This document shows positions 22,004 through 30,017 of a stretch of DNA of 64,000 nucleotides, one piece after another. Below the pieces are notes generated by a model that saw only the letters and a program-made list of their open reading frames with translations, was not told where the DNA came from and made no database searches. Each line of letters begins with the position of its first letter. Positions within the stretch are counted from its first letter, which is position 1. The stretch comes from Christensenella timonensis (GTDB lineage: Bacteria; Bacillota; Clostridia; Christensenellales; Christensenellaceae), in NCBI RefSeq assembly GCF_900087015.1, contig NZ_FLKP01000002.1, forward strand, positions 1-64,000. Direction: 5' to 3'. A program made the position numbers and the translations under genes.

Positions 22004-22237
22004 TTAACCTCTTACCAAGTAGTTCAGTAAAAGATTCAAATCTTCGGGCTCGGATACAATCAAATCCAGTTCGTCAATCTGTGCATCTTTAAACATCTGG
22101 GTCAATGCGATGTACTGACACAAAGTGGATTTCAGGTTCAGCCTGTCGCCTTCCGACGTGACCAACTCTACCTTGCCCTTGCAGTCTTTGAGAAGTTCAA
22201 AGAATTTCTGCGGTTCACTGATGTTTTTGATTTTCAC
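22004..22237 (-). CDS. Conserved hypothetical protein, possible HPr-like fold
   Basis: 77 residues. Relatives are common in gut Clostridia and are often mislabelled as polyA polymerase; nothing in the sequence supports that label. The central part (GKVELVTSEGDRLNLKSTL) resembles the strand-helix of small HPr-like proteins of the phosphotransferase system, but no phosphorylatable histidine is seen, so this is only a fold guess. A good GGAGGA site precedes the ATG. It is monocistronic, between its own promoter and a strong terminator. Confidence 0.7.
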   Translation of the reverse strand: MKIKNISEPQKFFELLKDCKGKVELVTSEGDRLNLKSTLCQYIALTQMFKDAQIDELDLIVSEPEDLNLLLNYLVRG

Positions 22238-22309
22238 TCCATTGTCCTCCTGACAAATATAAATTTGTGGGTCGTGGGGGAGTTTTATTGGAGCTCACCC
22301 ATTGCTGTC

Positions 22310-22339
22310 ATTTTAACACAACTTTCCCTACACTGTCAA
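22310..22339 (-). promoter_or_regulatory. Promoter of the 77-residue gene
   Basis: On the minus strand TTGACA (22334-22339), 18 bases, TAAAAT (22310-22315). The gap 22238-22394 contains nothing else recognisable. Confidence 0.6.
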
Positions 22340-22394
22340 TATAAACACATCCTCCTGCTGCTAAACATAATGCCTTGTTTTCTAAACAGCTGTT

Positions 22395-23255
22395 TTACTG
22401 CACATTCCATTTTTCAAGGAGCGCCTGCGCCGTTCCGTCCTTGGCAAACGCCTCGATCACGCGGTTCATTTCCGTGACCACCGCCTCCTGGCCGATGGGC
22501 AGCATGATGGAATAACCGACACTGTACAGCGGCTCTGCCAGCATACGGTATCCCTCCGCCACAAACTGCTTAGCGATCGCCTGCGGCATCACCACTGCGT
22601 TCACCCTGCCCGCATCGAGATCCATGCGGATACTTTCATAATCCGTATACCGCAGTACATCCTTTGGATTATAGTTCATTTTTTTCTCTTCGATATATTC
22701 CGCGAGGTCGTCAGAGGCAATCGCGTTGCTCAATATACCGATCGTACCTCCCTCCAGATTGGAAAGCTTTTCGAGCCGCGAACCCGCCGTCGTGATCGCG
22801 ACCACATTATCCTCATAGTATGGCTCTGTCAGCGGAAAGCCCTTGGTTTTGTCCGTACCGCTCGTCAGCAGCCCCAATGCGACATCCACCGTCCCATACT
22901 TGAGCGACCCGCCCGCGTCCTGCGAACTAAGCGCATAGTATTCATATATCTTTTGCCGGTCGCCGATCAGTTCTTTTAGCATCGCGTCGATATACTCACG
23001 GTCGAAGCCGACGATATTCCCGTTTTCGTCCACCCCGCCGAAGCCCTCCACATCCGTCCGGATGCCGACGCGTATCGTATCGCTGGTCATCAGCGTACTG
23101 GATTCAAAGCCTTTTTGCGCCGCGATGCCGCTTACCGCTATAATGACGACCAGCACCGCCGCCACAACGGCGACAATGGTGACCAGCAGTTTTTTGTTTA
23201 CCCTCAAAGATGTCCCCATTTGCTTTTTGGAATGGGGGCGCGCATATTTTCTCAA
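22395..23255 (-). CDS. Membrane-anchored extracellular solute-binding protein (family 3)
   Basis: 286 residues. A basic N-terminus and one strong transmembrane segment (about residues 24-46) without a lipobox would anchor the protein. The rest is a family 3 amino-acid-type binding domain: DTIRVGIRTDVEGFGG, GFDREYIDAML, KYGTVDVALG, FPLTEPYYEDN, LEGGTIGILSNA and MDLDAGRVNAVV. No permease or ATPase gene is adjacent, so it may serve a distant transporter or act as a sensor. It is transcribed divergently from the SGNH hydrolase. Confidence 0.85.
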   Translation of the reverse strand: MRKYARPHSKKQMGTSLRVNKKLLVTIVAVVAAVLVVIIAVSGIAAQKGFESSTLMTSDTIRVGIRTDVEGFGGVDENGNIVGFDREYIDAMLKELIGDRQKIYEYYALSSQDAGGSLKYGTVDVALGLLTSGTDKTKGFPLTEPYYEDNVVAITTAGSRLEKLSNLEGGTIGILSNAIASDDLAEYIEEKKMNYNPKDVLRYTDYESIRMDLDAGRVNAVVMPQAIAKQFVAEGYRMLAEPLYSVGYSIMLPIGQEAVVTEMNRVIEAFAKDGTAQALLEKWNVQ

Positions 23256-23284
23256 ACCATTCTCCTCGACCTGTTATGGGATTT

Positions 23285-23313
23285 ATTATAATGATATTCG
23301 CGTATAAATTCAA
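23285..23313 (-). promoter_or_regulatory. Promoter of the solute-binding protein gene
   Basis: On the minus strand TTGAAT (23308-23313), 17 bases, TATAAT (23285-23290). Confidence 0.7.
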
Positions 23314-23321
23314 CAAAACAC

Positions 23322-23350
23322 TTGTCAATTTATTATGAACATGCTAAATT
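23322..23350 (+). promoter_or_regulatory. Promoter of the SGNH hydrolase gene
   Basis: TTGTCA (23322-23327), 17 bases, TAAATT (23345-23350). It lies nine bases from the divergent -35 of the solute-binding protein gene, so the two promoters may compete or share a regulator. Confidence 0.55.
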
Positions 23351-23404
23351 GAAATTATCCGGGCCTGCCCGGGTATTATCGAACCAGGAAAGCGTAAGGC
23401 GAGT

Positions 23405-24136
23405 ATGTACGACAGGAGCATTCCCACCCGCGGCGGTGTACAATCTATTTTGGTCATGGGCGATTCCGTTGCCAAGGGCGTTGTTTTCCATCCGGAAAAA
23501 CAGCGGTATATTTTTTCCAAAAATGGGTTCATCCGCCGCCTGGGCGAAAAGCTCAAAGCAAGCGTACACGATTTTTCCAAATTCGGCACGACTACAACGT
23601 ATGGCGCAAAGCTCCTCAAAGAAAAGCTTACGGATCTCAATCCCGACCTGGTGCTGATCGAGTACGGAGGTAACGATTGCGACTACAAGTGGGATGAAGT
23701 TGCGCTCGATCCGACAGCGCTTCACCTGCCCAACACGCCCCTGCGTGAATACGGACGGAAATTGCGGCAGATGATCGAATCCCTGCTTGCGTTAGGTAAG
23801 ATCCCCGTGCTGATGAACCTCCCGCCCCTGAACGCCGCTTCCTATTTCCGCTGGTTCACCAAAAACGACCCGCAGCGGGCGCATAATATTTTGAAATGGC
23901 TGCACGATGTATCCAAAATCTACTGGTGGCAGGAAAAATACTCTTACACGGCCGAACAGGTCGCCGAGTCGTACGGCATCCATATGGTCAATGTGCGTTC
24001 CGCCTTCCTGCGCGAGGGTGATTACCGTGAGTTCATCTGCGAAGACGGGATCCATCCCAACGAAAAGGGGCAAGCGCTGATCGAGCAGGAATTCCTTTCC
24101 TATATCGACCGCCACGCTTCCTACCTGATGGCATAA
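23405..24136 (+). CDS. SGNH/GDSL-family hydrolase
   Basis: 243 residues. Block I is VMGDSVAKG (nucleophilic Ser), with a later glycine in FGTTTTYG, block III is YGGNDCD, and block V DGIHPNEKG has the catalytic Asp-His pair. Together they show an SGNH esterase or lipase. No signal peptide is visible, so it is likely cytoplasmic. The substrate is unknown (acyl or acetyl ester). The ribosome binding site is weak (AAGGCGAG). Confidence 0.87.
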   Translation: MYDRSIPTRGGVQSILVMGDSVAKGVVFHPEKQRYIFSKNGFIRRLGEKLKASVHDFSKFGTTTTYGAKLLKEKLTDLNPDLVLIEYGGNDCDYKWDEVALDPTALHLPNTPLREYGRKLRQMIESLLALGKIPVLMNLPPLNAASYFRWFTKNDPQRAHNILKWLHDVSKIYWWQEKYSYTAEQVAESYGIHMVNVRSAFLREGDYREFICEDGIHPNEKGQALIEQEFLSYIDRHASYLMA

Positions 24137-24137
24137 T

Positions 24138-24172
24138 AAAAGGCTGCCTTCCTTACGAAAAGCAGCCTTTTT
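24138..24172 (+). terminator. Bidirectional terminator between the SGNH gene and ispE
   Basis: AAAAGGCTGC and GCAGCCTTTTT arms around a 13-base loop, with A and T tracts on both sides, between convergent genes. Confidence 0.82.
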
Positions 24173-24178
24173 CCATGT

Positions 24179-25033
24179 TCAGAGGACTTCTATCCCCATT
24201 TCCATATTTTCCGCACGTTTACAGAACGGATATTCCTTTACGAATTTCTGGTAAGCGTATTCGCGTACCGATTCTTCCTGGAAAACCGCGAATACGCAGC
24301 TCCCGCTGCCGGTCATCATCGCAAAATCCGCGCCGCGGTCTTTGCACTTTGAAAGGATCGCGGACACCGCCGGGCAAATTTCCGCCCCCGGGGCTTGCAG
24401 CACATTGCCCGCCGCCTTGAAATACGCAGCGCAGTCCCCTTTTTCAAGCGCGCGTCCCGCCGCTTCCACATCGACCGCGCCGCGCTTTGCGCATGCATCG
24501 AACTTACCATAGGCGGCCGCCGTAGAAACGCCCCTCTGCGGCTTGACCAGAAGATAATGAAAAGCGCACCGGTTACTGAGCTTCCGCAATTCCTCGCCGA
24601 TGCCGCGCGCGCGCATACAGCCCCCGCCGATAAAAAAAGGGACGTCCGCGCCGATCTGTACGCCCAGCTCCCGCAGCGTGCAGATATCGAGCCCTGCCTC
24701 GTATAAATGGTTGAGCGCGACCAGCGTTGCCGCCGCGTCGCTGCTGCCGCCGCCCAGCCCCGCTTGGGAAGGGATATGTTTTTCGATCACGATCTCCGCG
24801 CCGGCATGGATGCCGAGCGACTGAAAGAACAATTTCGCCGCCCGCCTGACCGTATTGTTTGCATCCACGACCATACTGTCGCAGCGTACCGCAACCCTGT
24901 TTGCACACTTGATGGAAAGCACGTCCGCCAAAGAGATATTCTGCATCAGCATGTCCAGCTCATGCATCCCGTCCGGCCGGACGCCCAAAATGTCGAGAGC
25001 CAAATTCAACTTCGCATATGCTCTCACCCTCAT
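24179..25033 (-). CDS. ispE: 4-diphosphocytidyl-2-C-methyl-D-erythritol kinase
   Basis: 284 residues from ATG 25033, chosen because homologues begin close to RAYAKLNLALDI; the frame is open for 37 codons further upstream. It is a GHMP kinase of the non-mevalonate isoprenoid pathway. The ATP loop PSQAGLGGGSSDAAATL and the early AKLNLALDILG substrate segment are clear, and the late MTGSGSCVFAVF motif is conserved. Convergent with the SGNH gene. Confidence 0.92.
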   Translation of the reverse strand: MRVRAYAKLNLALDILGVRPDGMHELDMLMQNISLADVLSIKCANRVAVRCDSMVVDANNTVRRAAKLFFQSLGIHAGAEIVIEKHIPSQAGLGGGSSDAAATLVALNHLYEAGLDICTLRELGVQIGADVPFFIGGGCMRARGIGEELRKLSNRCAFHYLLVKPQRGVSTAAAYGKFDACAKRGAVDVEAAGRALEKGDCAAYFKAAGNVLQAPGAEICPAVSAILSKCKDRGADFAMMTGSGSCVFAVFQEESVREYAYQKFVKEYPFCKRAENMEMGIEVL

Positions 25034-25133
25034 ACAAAAACCCCCGCATTGTTTTAAGAATGTCTCCCGATAATTCATTATAGCATAAAAACAGGCCGTA
25101 TGGTAAAATGATTGCGTGGAAGAGAGGCGTGGA

Positions 25134-25991
25134 ATGTTCATCACAAAAGGCTGGAACGATTACAAAATTTTAGATACCGGCGACGGTATGAAACTTGAGC
25201 AATGGGGCGATGTTATTTTGTCCCGTCCCGACCCGCAGGTCATCTGGGCAAAGCAGCGCCCGGAGCTGTGGCGGGCCGCCCACGCAGAATATATCCGTTC
25301 GCAGCGCGGCGGCGGCGAATGGAAGTATTTCAAAAAGCTCCCGCAGCGCTGGACAGTCTCGTATCGGGAATTGCAGTTTTATGTCCGCCCGACAGGTTTT
25401 AAACATACCGGGCTTTTCCCGGAGCAGGCGGCCAACTGGGACTTCATGGCGCAATGCATCGAGCGCGCACCCAAAGCGCCCCGTATCCTCAATTTGTTCG
25501 CTTATACCGGCGGTGCAACGCTTGCGTGTGCGGCGGCAGGCGCGCAGGTCACACATATCGACGCAGCAAAAAGCATGAATGGCTGGGCAAAGGAAAACAT
25601 CGGCCTTTCCGGGCTTTCAGGAGCGCCGGTGCGTATCTTAGCGGATGATTGCCTGAAATTCGTCCTGCGCGAACAACGGCGTGAAAACCGCTACGACGGG
25701 ATCATCATGGATCCCCCCAGCTACGGCAGGGGTGCGGACGGCAAAGTGTTCCGTACGGAAGATAATTTGTTTGACCTGGTTTGGGAAACCGCCAAACTCT
25801 TATCTGACACGCCCGTATTTTTCATCATCAATTCCTATACGACCGGGCTTTCCTCGGTCGTGTGTAAAAACATGTTGGAGATCACCCTCTCCAAGCGAAA
25901 AGGAAACATCGACGCCGGCGACCTCTGCCTGCCCGTGGAAGGGCAGGAGATCCTGCTCCCTTGCGGGACGACGACAAGGTGGACGCCATGA
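25134..25991 (+). CDS. SAM-dependent methyltransferase (RlmI/RlmK-like)
   Basis: 285 residues from ATG 25134 (AGAGG six bases upstream); a GTG at 25116 is an alternative. The SAM-binding segment is ILNLFAYTGGATLACAAAG, followed by HIDAAKSMNGWAKEN, and the catalytic-type motif is IIMDPPSYGRG (DPPxY). These resemble the catalytic half of RlmI/RlmK-type 23S rRNA methyltransferases, but the PUA domain is missing. Its stop overlaps the next start as ATGA, coupling it to a pseudouridine synthase, which supports a role in RNA modification. Confidence 0.85.
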   Translation: MFITKGWNDYKILDTGDGMKLEQWGDVILSRPDPQVIWAKQRPELWRAAHAEYIRSQRGGGEWKYFKKLPQRWTVSYRELQFYVRPTGFKHTGLFPEQAANWDFMAQCIERAPKAPRILNLFAYTGGATLACAAAGAQVTHIDAAKSMNGWAKENIGLSGLSGAPVRILADDCLKFVLREQRRENRYDGIIMDPPSYGRGADGKVFRTEDNLFDLVWETAKLLSDTPVFFIINSYTTGLSSVVCKNMLEITLSKRKGNIDAGDLCLPVEGQEILLPCGTTTRWTP

Positions 25992-26662
25992 CGCCCCAGG
26001 TCTTGTACGAAGACAACCATCTCCTGGTCGCGCTCAAGCCGCAGAACATGCCCTCTCAGGCGGACAGCTCGGGCGACATGGATTTTTTGAACCTTTTGAA
26101 ACAATACATCAAGGAAAAGTACCAAAAACCCGGCGAAGTATATTTGGGCCTTGTGCACCGCCTTGACCGGCCGGCGGGCGGTGTGATGGTATTTGCGCGC
26201 ACCTCCAAGGCTGCCGCACGGCTTGCGCGGCAATTAAGGGACGGTAGCTTCCAAAAAAAGTATTATGCCGTGGTCTCCTCTGCGCTCCCTGCGTCCGGGG
26301 CGCTTGAAAATTACCTTTTGAAGGACAGCGGGACGAACACCACCCGCGTGGTCGCCCCGGATACGCCGGGCGCCAAACGCGCGCTGCTCGATTACCGTAT
26401 TGCGGCGAGGCGAGGCGGCCTGTTCCTGCTTGATATCACGCTGCATACCGGCCGTCCACACCAGATACGCGTGCAGCTTTCGCACGCCGGGGCGCCTCTT
26501 TTGGGCGACGCAAAATACGGCGGGAAAAGCGCCAAAAATTTGTGCCTATGGTCTTATTCCCTTTCCGTCCTCCATCCCACAAAAAAAGAACGGCTCACCT
26601 TTACGTGTCCGCCGCCCTCTGTATATCCGTGGGATATTTTTGACGTCACTGCTCCCAGTTGA
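25988..26662 (+). CDS. RluA-family pseudouridine synthase
   Basis: 224 residues from ATG 25988, which overlaps the preceding stop. The catalytic motif is LVHRLDRPAGGVMVFA with the essential Asp. HTGRPHQIRVQLSHAG and LLGDAKYGG are the other conserved blocks. No N-terminal S4 domain is present, so it is the short RluC/TruC-like form. It probably modifies rRNA or tRNA. The last 17 bases overlap the convergent gene at 26646. Confidence 0.9.
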   Translation: MTPQVLYEDNHLLVALKPQNMPSQADSSGDMDFLNLLKQYIKEKYQKPGEVYLGLVHRLDRPAGGVMVFARTSKAAARLARQLRDGSFQKKYYAVVSSALPASGALENYLLKDSGTNTTRVVAPDTPGAKRALLDYRIAARRGGLFLLDITLHTGRPHQIRVQLSHAGAPLLGDAKYGGKSAKNLCLWSYSLSVLHPTKKERLTFTCPPPSVYPWDIFDVTAPS

Positions 26663-27563
26663 TCACCGGGAACTGTACGTCCTTTGTTTCGACCGTAAGC
26701 CCGTTTAAGTATTCCAGCATATTGTTGACGCCTGTTGAAAAACGGATCCCCGTTGCCCACAGCGCCTGGTATTTCACGCCCATTTTTTTGTTCAGCTTTG
26801 GATCGCCGTAAATGTTGTCCCCCAAAATCGGGTAGCCCGCCGCTTCCATATGCGCGCGTTCCTGGTTCATATACTGCGTAACCGGCTCGATCTCCAAAAA
26901 GCTGAACGTGCCATTGCTTTTCAAAATATGGTAACGGGTATAGATCGGCACGGCGCCGCGCGCATTGTTTTTCGTCACGCGGTACTTTTCGTCGTTTTCC
27001 TTGACATAAAAATGCTGGAATTCCCCTTCGCCATATTTGGGGCAGCCCTTGACAACGGCCCGGAATGTCCGTGCGATCCGCCGCTGCCGCGTCGCTTCGC
27101 GGATGGCTTCAAAATAGTCCCCGTTTTTGGCAAACATCACCAGTCCGCCCGTATAAATATCCAGCTTAAAACACGGGAACGGGATCATCCCCAGCTCTTC
27201 GGAATATTCCGCATTGTCCTGCATGTAGTTGATGACCATGGATATCAGCTCCGGCGTTTCCTTCGGCATACCCGCTCCCGCGGCCACGACCGTCCCCGGC
27301 TGCTTATTCAGGATGATCAGGTTCTCATCCTCGTATGCGATATCCAAAACCGGCTGCCGTTCGTATTCGAGCGGCACATAAATTTCGATGATATCGCCGC
27401 CCTGCACGGCAAAATCCTTTTTAATACGGCTGCCGTTCAATTTGATGTCCCCTGAACGGATCATTTTTTTGAGGTTGGCCGCTGCAAGCTCCGGTACGGA
27501 TTCCGCTACGCATTCGGTGATGCGGAAGCCTTCCTGTTCTTGTGCGATTTCAAGCCTGATCAT
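26646..27563 (-). CDS. Degenerate RluA-like protein with an S4 domain
   Basis: 305 residues. An N-terminal S4-like RNA-binding domain (residues 1-65, AAANLKKMIRSGDIKLNGSRI) precedes an RluA-type domain (YEDENLIILNKQPG). The catalytic block reads PCFKLDIYTGGLVMFAK: the Asp is kept, but the usual HRLD is FKLD. The normal GRTHQIRVH block is replaced by PVTQYMNQERAH, followed by an intact GYPILGDNIYGD. It could be an enzyme with altered specificity or an inactive RNA-binding relative. AAAAGGGG precedes the ATG. Confidence 0.82.
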   Translation of the reverse strand: MIRLEIAQEQEGFRITECVAESVPELAAANLKKMIRSGDIKLNGSRIKKDFAVQGGDIIEIYVPLEYERQPVLDIAYEDENLIILNKQPGTVVAAGAGMPKETPELISMVINYMQDNAEYSEELGMIPFPCFKLDIYTGGLVMFAKNGDYFEAIREATRQRRIARTFRAVVKGCPKYGEGEFQHFYVKENDEKYRVTKNNARGAVPIYTRYHILKSNGTFSFLEIEPVTQYMNQERAHMEAAGYPILGDNIYGDPKLNKKMGVKYQALWATGIRFSTGVNNMLEYLNGLTVETKDVQFPVINWEQ

Positions 27564-27625
27564 AGATGTCCCCTTTTTCGGTAAATACTTCTGCTAGCTA
27601 TGCCTTTACAAAAAGCACACTATAT

Positions 27626-27653
27626 ATTGTATCATTTCCCGCTTCATTTGCAA
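27626..27653 (-). promoter_or_regulatory. Promoter of the degenerate RluA-like gene
   Basis: On the minus strand TTGCAA (27648-27653), 16 bases, TACAAT (27626-27631). Confidence 0.55.
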
Positions 27654-27675
27654 CGCATTTCTGCTTTTTCGGCCA

Positions 27676-27701
27676 TAAAAAATCCGGCGATATGCCGGAT
27701 T
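27676..27701 (-). terminator. Terminator after the yybS-gdpP-rplI-dnaB-GNAT operon
   Basis: Arms AATCCGGC / GCCGGATT (27681-27688, 27694-27701), then T6 on the minus strand, ten bases past the GNAT stop. Confidence 0.87.
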
Positions 27702-27710
27702 TCGATCGCC

Positions 27711-28202
27711 TTATTTTTGCGGGAACAAATCCTGATACCTCAATTCCTTCCCACAGCCGCTTTTTAAGACCAGCGACTCCTTGGTGACACGCATTGGTAT
27801 ATGCGGGATACCCGCTTCTTCCATGGCCTCGCCATCTTGCTCAAAGCCGAAGTTCTCATAAAAGCCGCGCACCCGTTCCTGCGCATCGATGCGCACCTGC
27901 GAGGGCTCGAATTCAAACGCTTTCACGAGCAGCAGCCTCATCAGCAAATCGCCCACGCCCTGTCCGCGCTCGTCCTTTACCACGCATATCCTGCCGATCC
28001 GGAAAGTTTTGCCGTCATGGTACAGCCTCCCCGTCCCGATCGGGCGCTCCCCCTCATAGACCACGACATGCATCGCCTGCCTGTCAAACAAATCAAACTC
28101 ATCCTCCGGTGCAAACCCCTGCTCTGCTACAAACACATGGTCGCGGACGGCCATGACGTCCGCAAGGTCAGCGTTTCCGCATATCCACTGGTTGGTAATC
28201 AA
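27711..28202 (-). CDS. GNAT-family N-acetyltransferase
   Basis: 163 residues starting at TTG 28202, which overlaps the dnaB stop as TTGA. GAGGAGG lies ten bases upstream inside dnaB, so the uncommon start is credible and coupled. The acetyl-CoA loop is VKDERGQGVGDLLM and the C-terminal part has RVRGFYENFGFEQDG. The N-terminal VFVAEQGFAPEDEFDLFD segment resembles ElaA/YjcF-type acetyltransferases. The substrate is unknown. It is the last gene of the dnaB operon. Confidence 0.87.
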   Translation of the reverse strand: MITNQWICGNADLADVMAVRDHVFVAEQGFAPEDEFDLFDRQAMHVVVYEGERPIGTGRLYHDGKTFRIGRICVVKDERGQGVGDLLMRLLLVKAFEFEPSQVRIDAQERVRGFYENFGFEQDGEAMEEAGIPHIPMRVTKESLVLKSGCGKELRYQDLFPQK

Positions 28203-29578
28203 TATTCCGGCGCCTCCTCGTCGTCATGGATATAATCCGTTTCCATATATTTCGTGTACTCGCCCTGCCACTGCATCGCGATCGCGCCCGTAGGCCCGCT
28301 CCTTTGCTTGGCAATGATAATGCGGGCCTTACCCGCATTTTCCGGCGTCTTGTCTTCCGGATAATAATCTTCCCTGTGCAAAAAGATGACAACGTCGGCA
28401 TCCTGCTCGATCGCCCCCGACTCGCGCAGGTCGGAAAGCATAGGATACCGCGTTTTTTTCTCGCGTTTTTCAGAAGCACGCGAAAGCTGGGACAAAAGCA
28501 TGATCGGCACGTTCAGTTCCTTTGCCATGATCTTTAAAGAGCGCGTGATCTGCGCAACTTCCTGCTGTCGGCTTTCCGCGCGGCCCGTTCCCTGCAGCAG
28601 CTGCAAATAGTCGATGGCAATGAGCCCCAGCCCCGATTGCTTTTGCATCCTGCGTGCCTTGGCCAGCATTTCCGTCACGGTGATCGTCGCCGAATCGTCA
28701 ATATAGATAGGCGCGTTTGAAAGAACCTTCATCGCTTCCGCAAGCTTGGTGATCTCCGTTGCCCCCATCTTCCCCGAGCGCGTCAGCTGGCTGTCGATGC
28801 GCGCTTCCGAGCACAGCATCCGTGTCGCAAGCTGGTCGGCCGACATTTCCAACGAAAACACCAGGCACGGTATGTTCTTCACCAGGCCGATGTGCTCCAC
28901 GATATTCATTGCGAAGCTCGTTTTGCCCATACCGGGGCGGCCCGCAACGATGATGAGCTGCGTCCCCTGGAAGCCGGACAGCATCTGGTCCATATAGGGA
29001 AACCCGGTCGGGATACCCATCATGCCGTCCTGCGCTTTCATGGCCTCGCTGATCTTGACGTAACTCTCCTGCAAAGCTTCCTTGATATGTACGACCGAGC
29101 TGTGCGAATTTTTGAGCGCGATCCGATAGATCGCGTCGCCCGCACGCCCGATGATCGCGTCCGCGTCCTCTTCGCCCTTATAGCTTTCGTCCGCCGCCGT
29201 CATGCTTGCGTCGATCAGCTTCCGAAGCGCCGACTTCTGCTGTACGATATTGATATAATGCTTGAGGTTGGCAACGGAAGGCACGACCGTCGTAAGCTGC
29301 GAGAGGTATTCCAGCCCGCCCATGCGCATCCTACCCGCCTGTTCAAGCTTCTGGCTCACGGTGACAAGGTCGACGGATACGCCTTCTTCCATCAGCTCGC
29401 TCATTACACGGAAAATATCCCTGTGCTGCTGCTGGTAGAAATCTTCTTCACGCAGGGCTTCCATTGCCTCGTATACGCATTTTTCATTGAGAAGCATGCT
29501 TCCCAGAATGGATTGTTCCGCCTCCAGGTTATTGGGCGGTATCCTGCTAGCCGCATGCACGGGACGACCTTCAGCCAT
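28199..29578 (-). CDS. dnaB: Replicative DNA helicase
   Basis: 459 residues from ATG 29578, which overlaps the end of rplI by 8 bases. It is the hexameric fork helicase. The N-terminal DnaB domain ([17 protein letters not shown]) is followed by a RecA-like motor: Walker [13 protein letters not shown], Walker [10 protein letters not shown] and [11 protein letters not shown]. The length is normal and no intein is present. The rplI-dnaB neighbourhood is conserved in Bacillota. Confidence 0.96.
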   Translation of the reverse strand: MAEGRPVHAASRIPPNNLEAEQSILGSMLLNEKCVYEAMEALREEDFYQQQHRDIFRVMSELMEEGVSVDLVTVSQKLEQAGRMRMGGLEYLSQLTTVVPSVANLKHYINIVQQKSALRKLIDASMTAADESYKGEEDADAIIGRAGDAIYRIALKNSHSSVVHIKEALQESYVKISEAMKAQDGMMGIPTGFPYMDQMLSGFQGTQLIIVAGRPGMGKTSFAMNIVEHIGLVKNIPCLVFSLEMSADQLATRMLCSEARIDSQLTRSGKMGATEITKLAEAMKVLSNAPIYIDDSATITVTEMLAKARRMQKQSGLGLIAIDYLQLLQGTGRAESRQQEVAQITRSLKIMAKELNVPIMLLSQLSRASEKREKKTRYPMLSDLRESGAIEQDADVVIFLHREDYYPEDKTPENAGKARIIIAKQRSGPTGAIAMQWQGEYTKYMETDYIHDDEEAPEY

Positions 29579-30014
29579 CAACAACCACTACCTTTATTTT
29601 TGTACTTACTTCCGCATATACCTTGACGGTAACGTCATACTCGCCGAGCTCCTTGATATTCGGCACGTTGACCTTCTTCTTGTCGATCTCGCTGCCCATC
29701 GCCTTTGAAAGCTCCGCAGCCACTTCCTTGGCCGTAATTGCGCCAAAAAGCCTCCCGCCCTCGCCGTGTTTTGCCTTGATCGTGAGCGTCATCCCGGCCA
29801 TTTTTTCCGCCAGTTCCTTTGCGTCCTGTTTTTCAACCGCTTTTTTATGTTTTTCGGCAGCCTGCGCGATGGTCGCAGCGTTTAAGTTCTGCGCCGTTGC
29901 CGCGCTTGCCAGCTTCTTCGGAAACAGGAAATTACGCGCATATCCATCGCTTACATTGACGATATCCCCCGCTTTTCCTTTTCCCGCTACATCCTGGTTC
30001 AAAATTACTTTCAT
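29571..30014 (-). CDS. rplI: 50S ribosomal protein bL9
   Basis: 147 residues, normal length. The N-terminal domain [30 protein letters not shown] is followed by the long helix and C-terminal domain ([17 protein letters not shown]). It lies between gdpP (3 bases upstream) and dnaB (overlap). Confidence 0.97.
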   Translation of the reverse strand: MKVILNQDVAGKGKAGDIVNVSDGYARNFLFPKKLASAATAQNLNAATIAQAAEKHKKAVEKQDAKELAEKMAGMTLTIKAKHGEGGRLFGAITAKEVAAELSKAMGSEIDKKKVNVPNIKELGEYDVTVKVYAEVSTKIKVVVVDG

Positions 30015-30017
30015 TGC

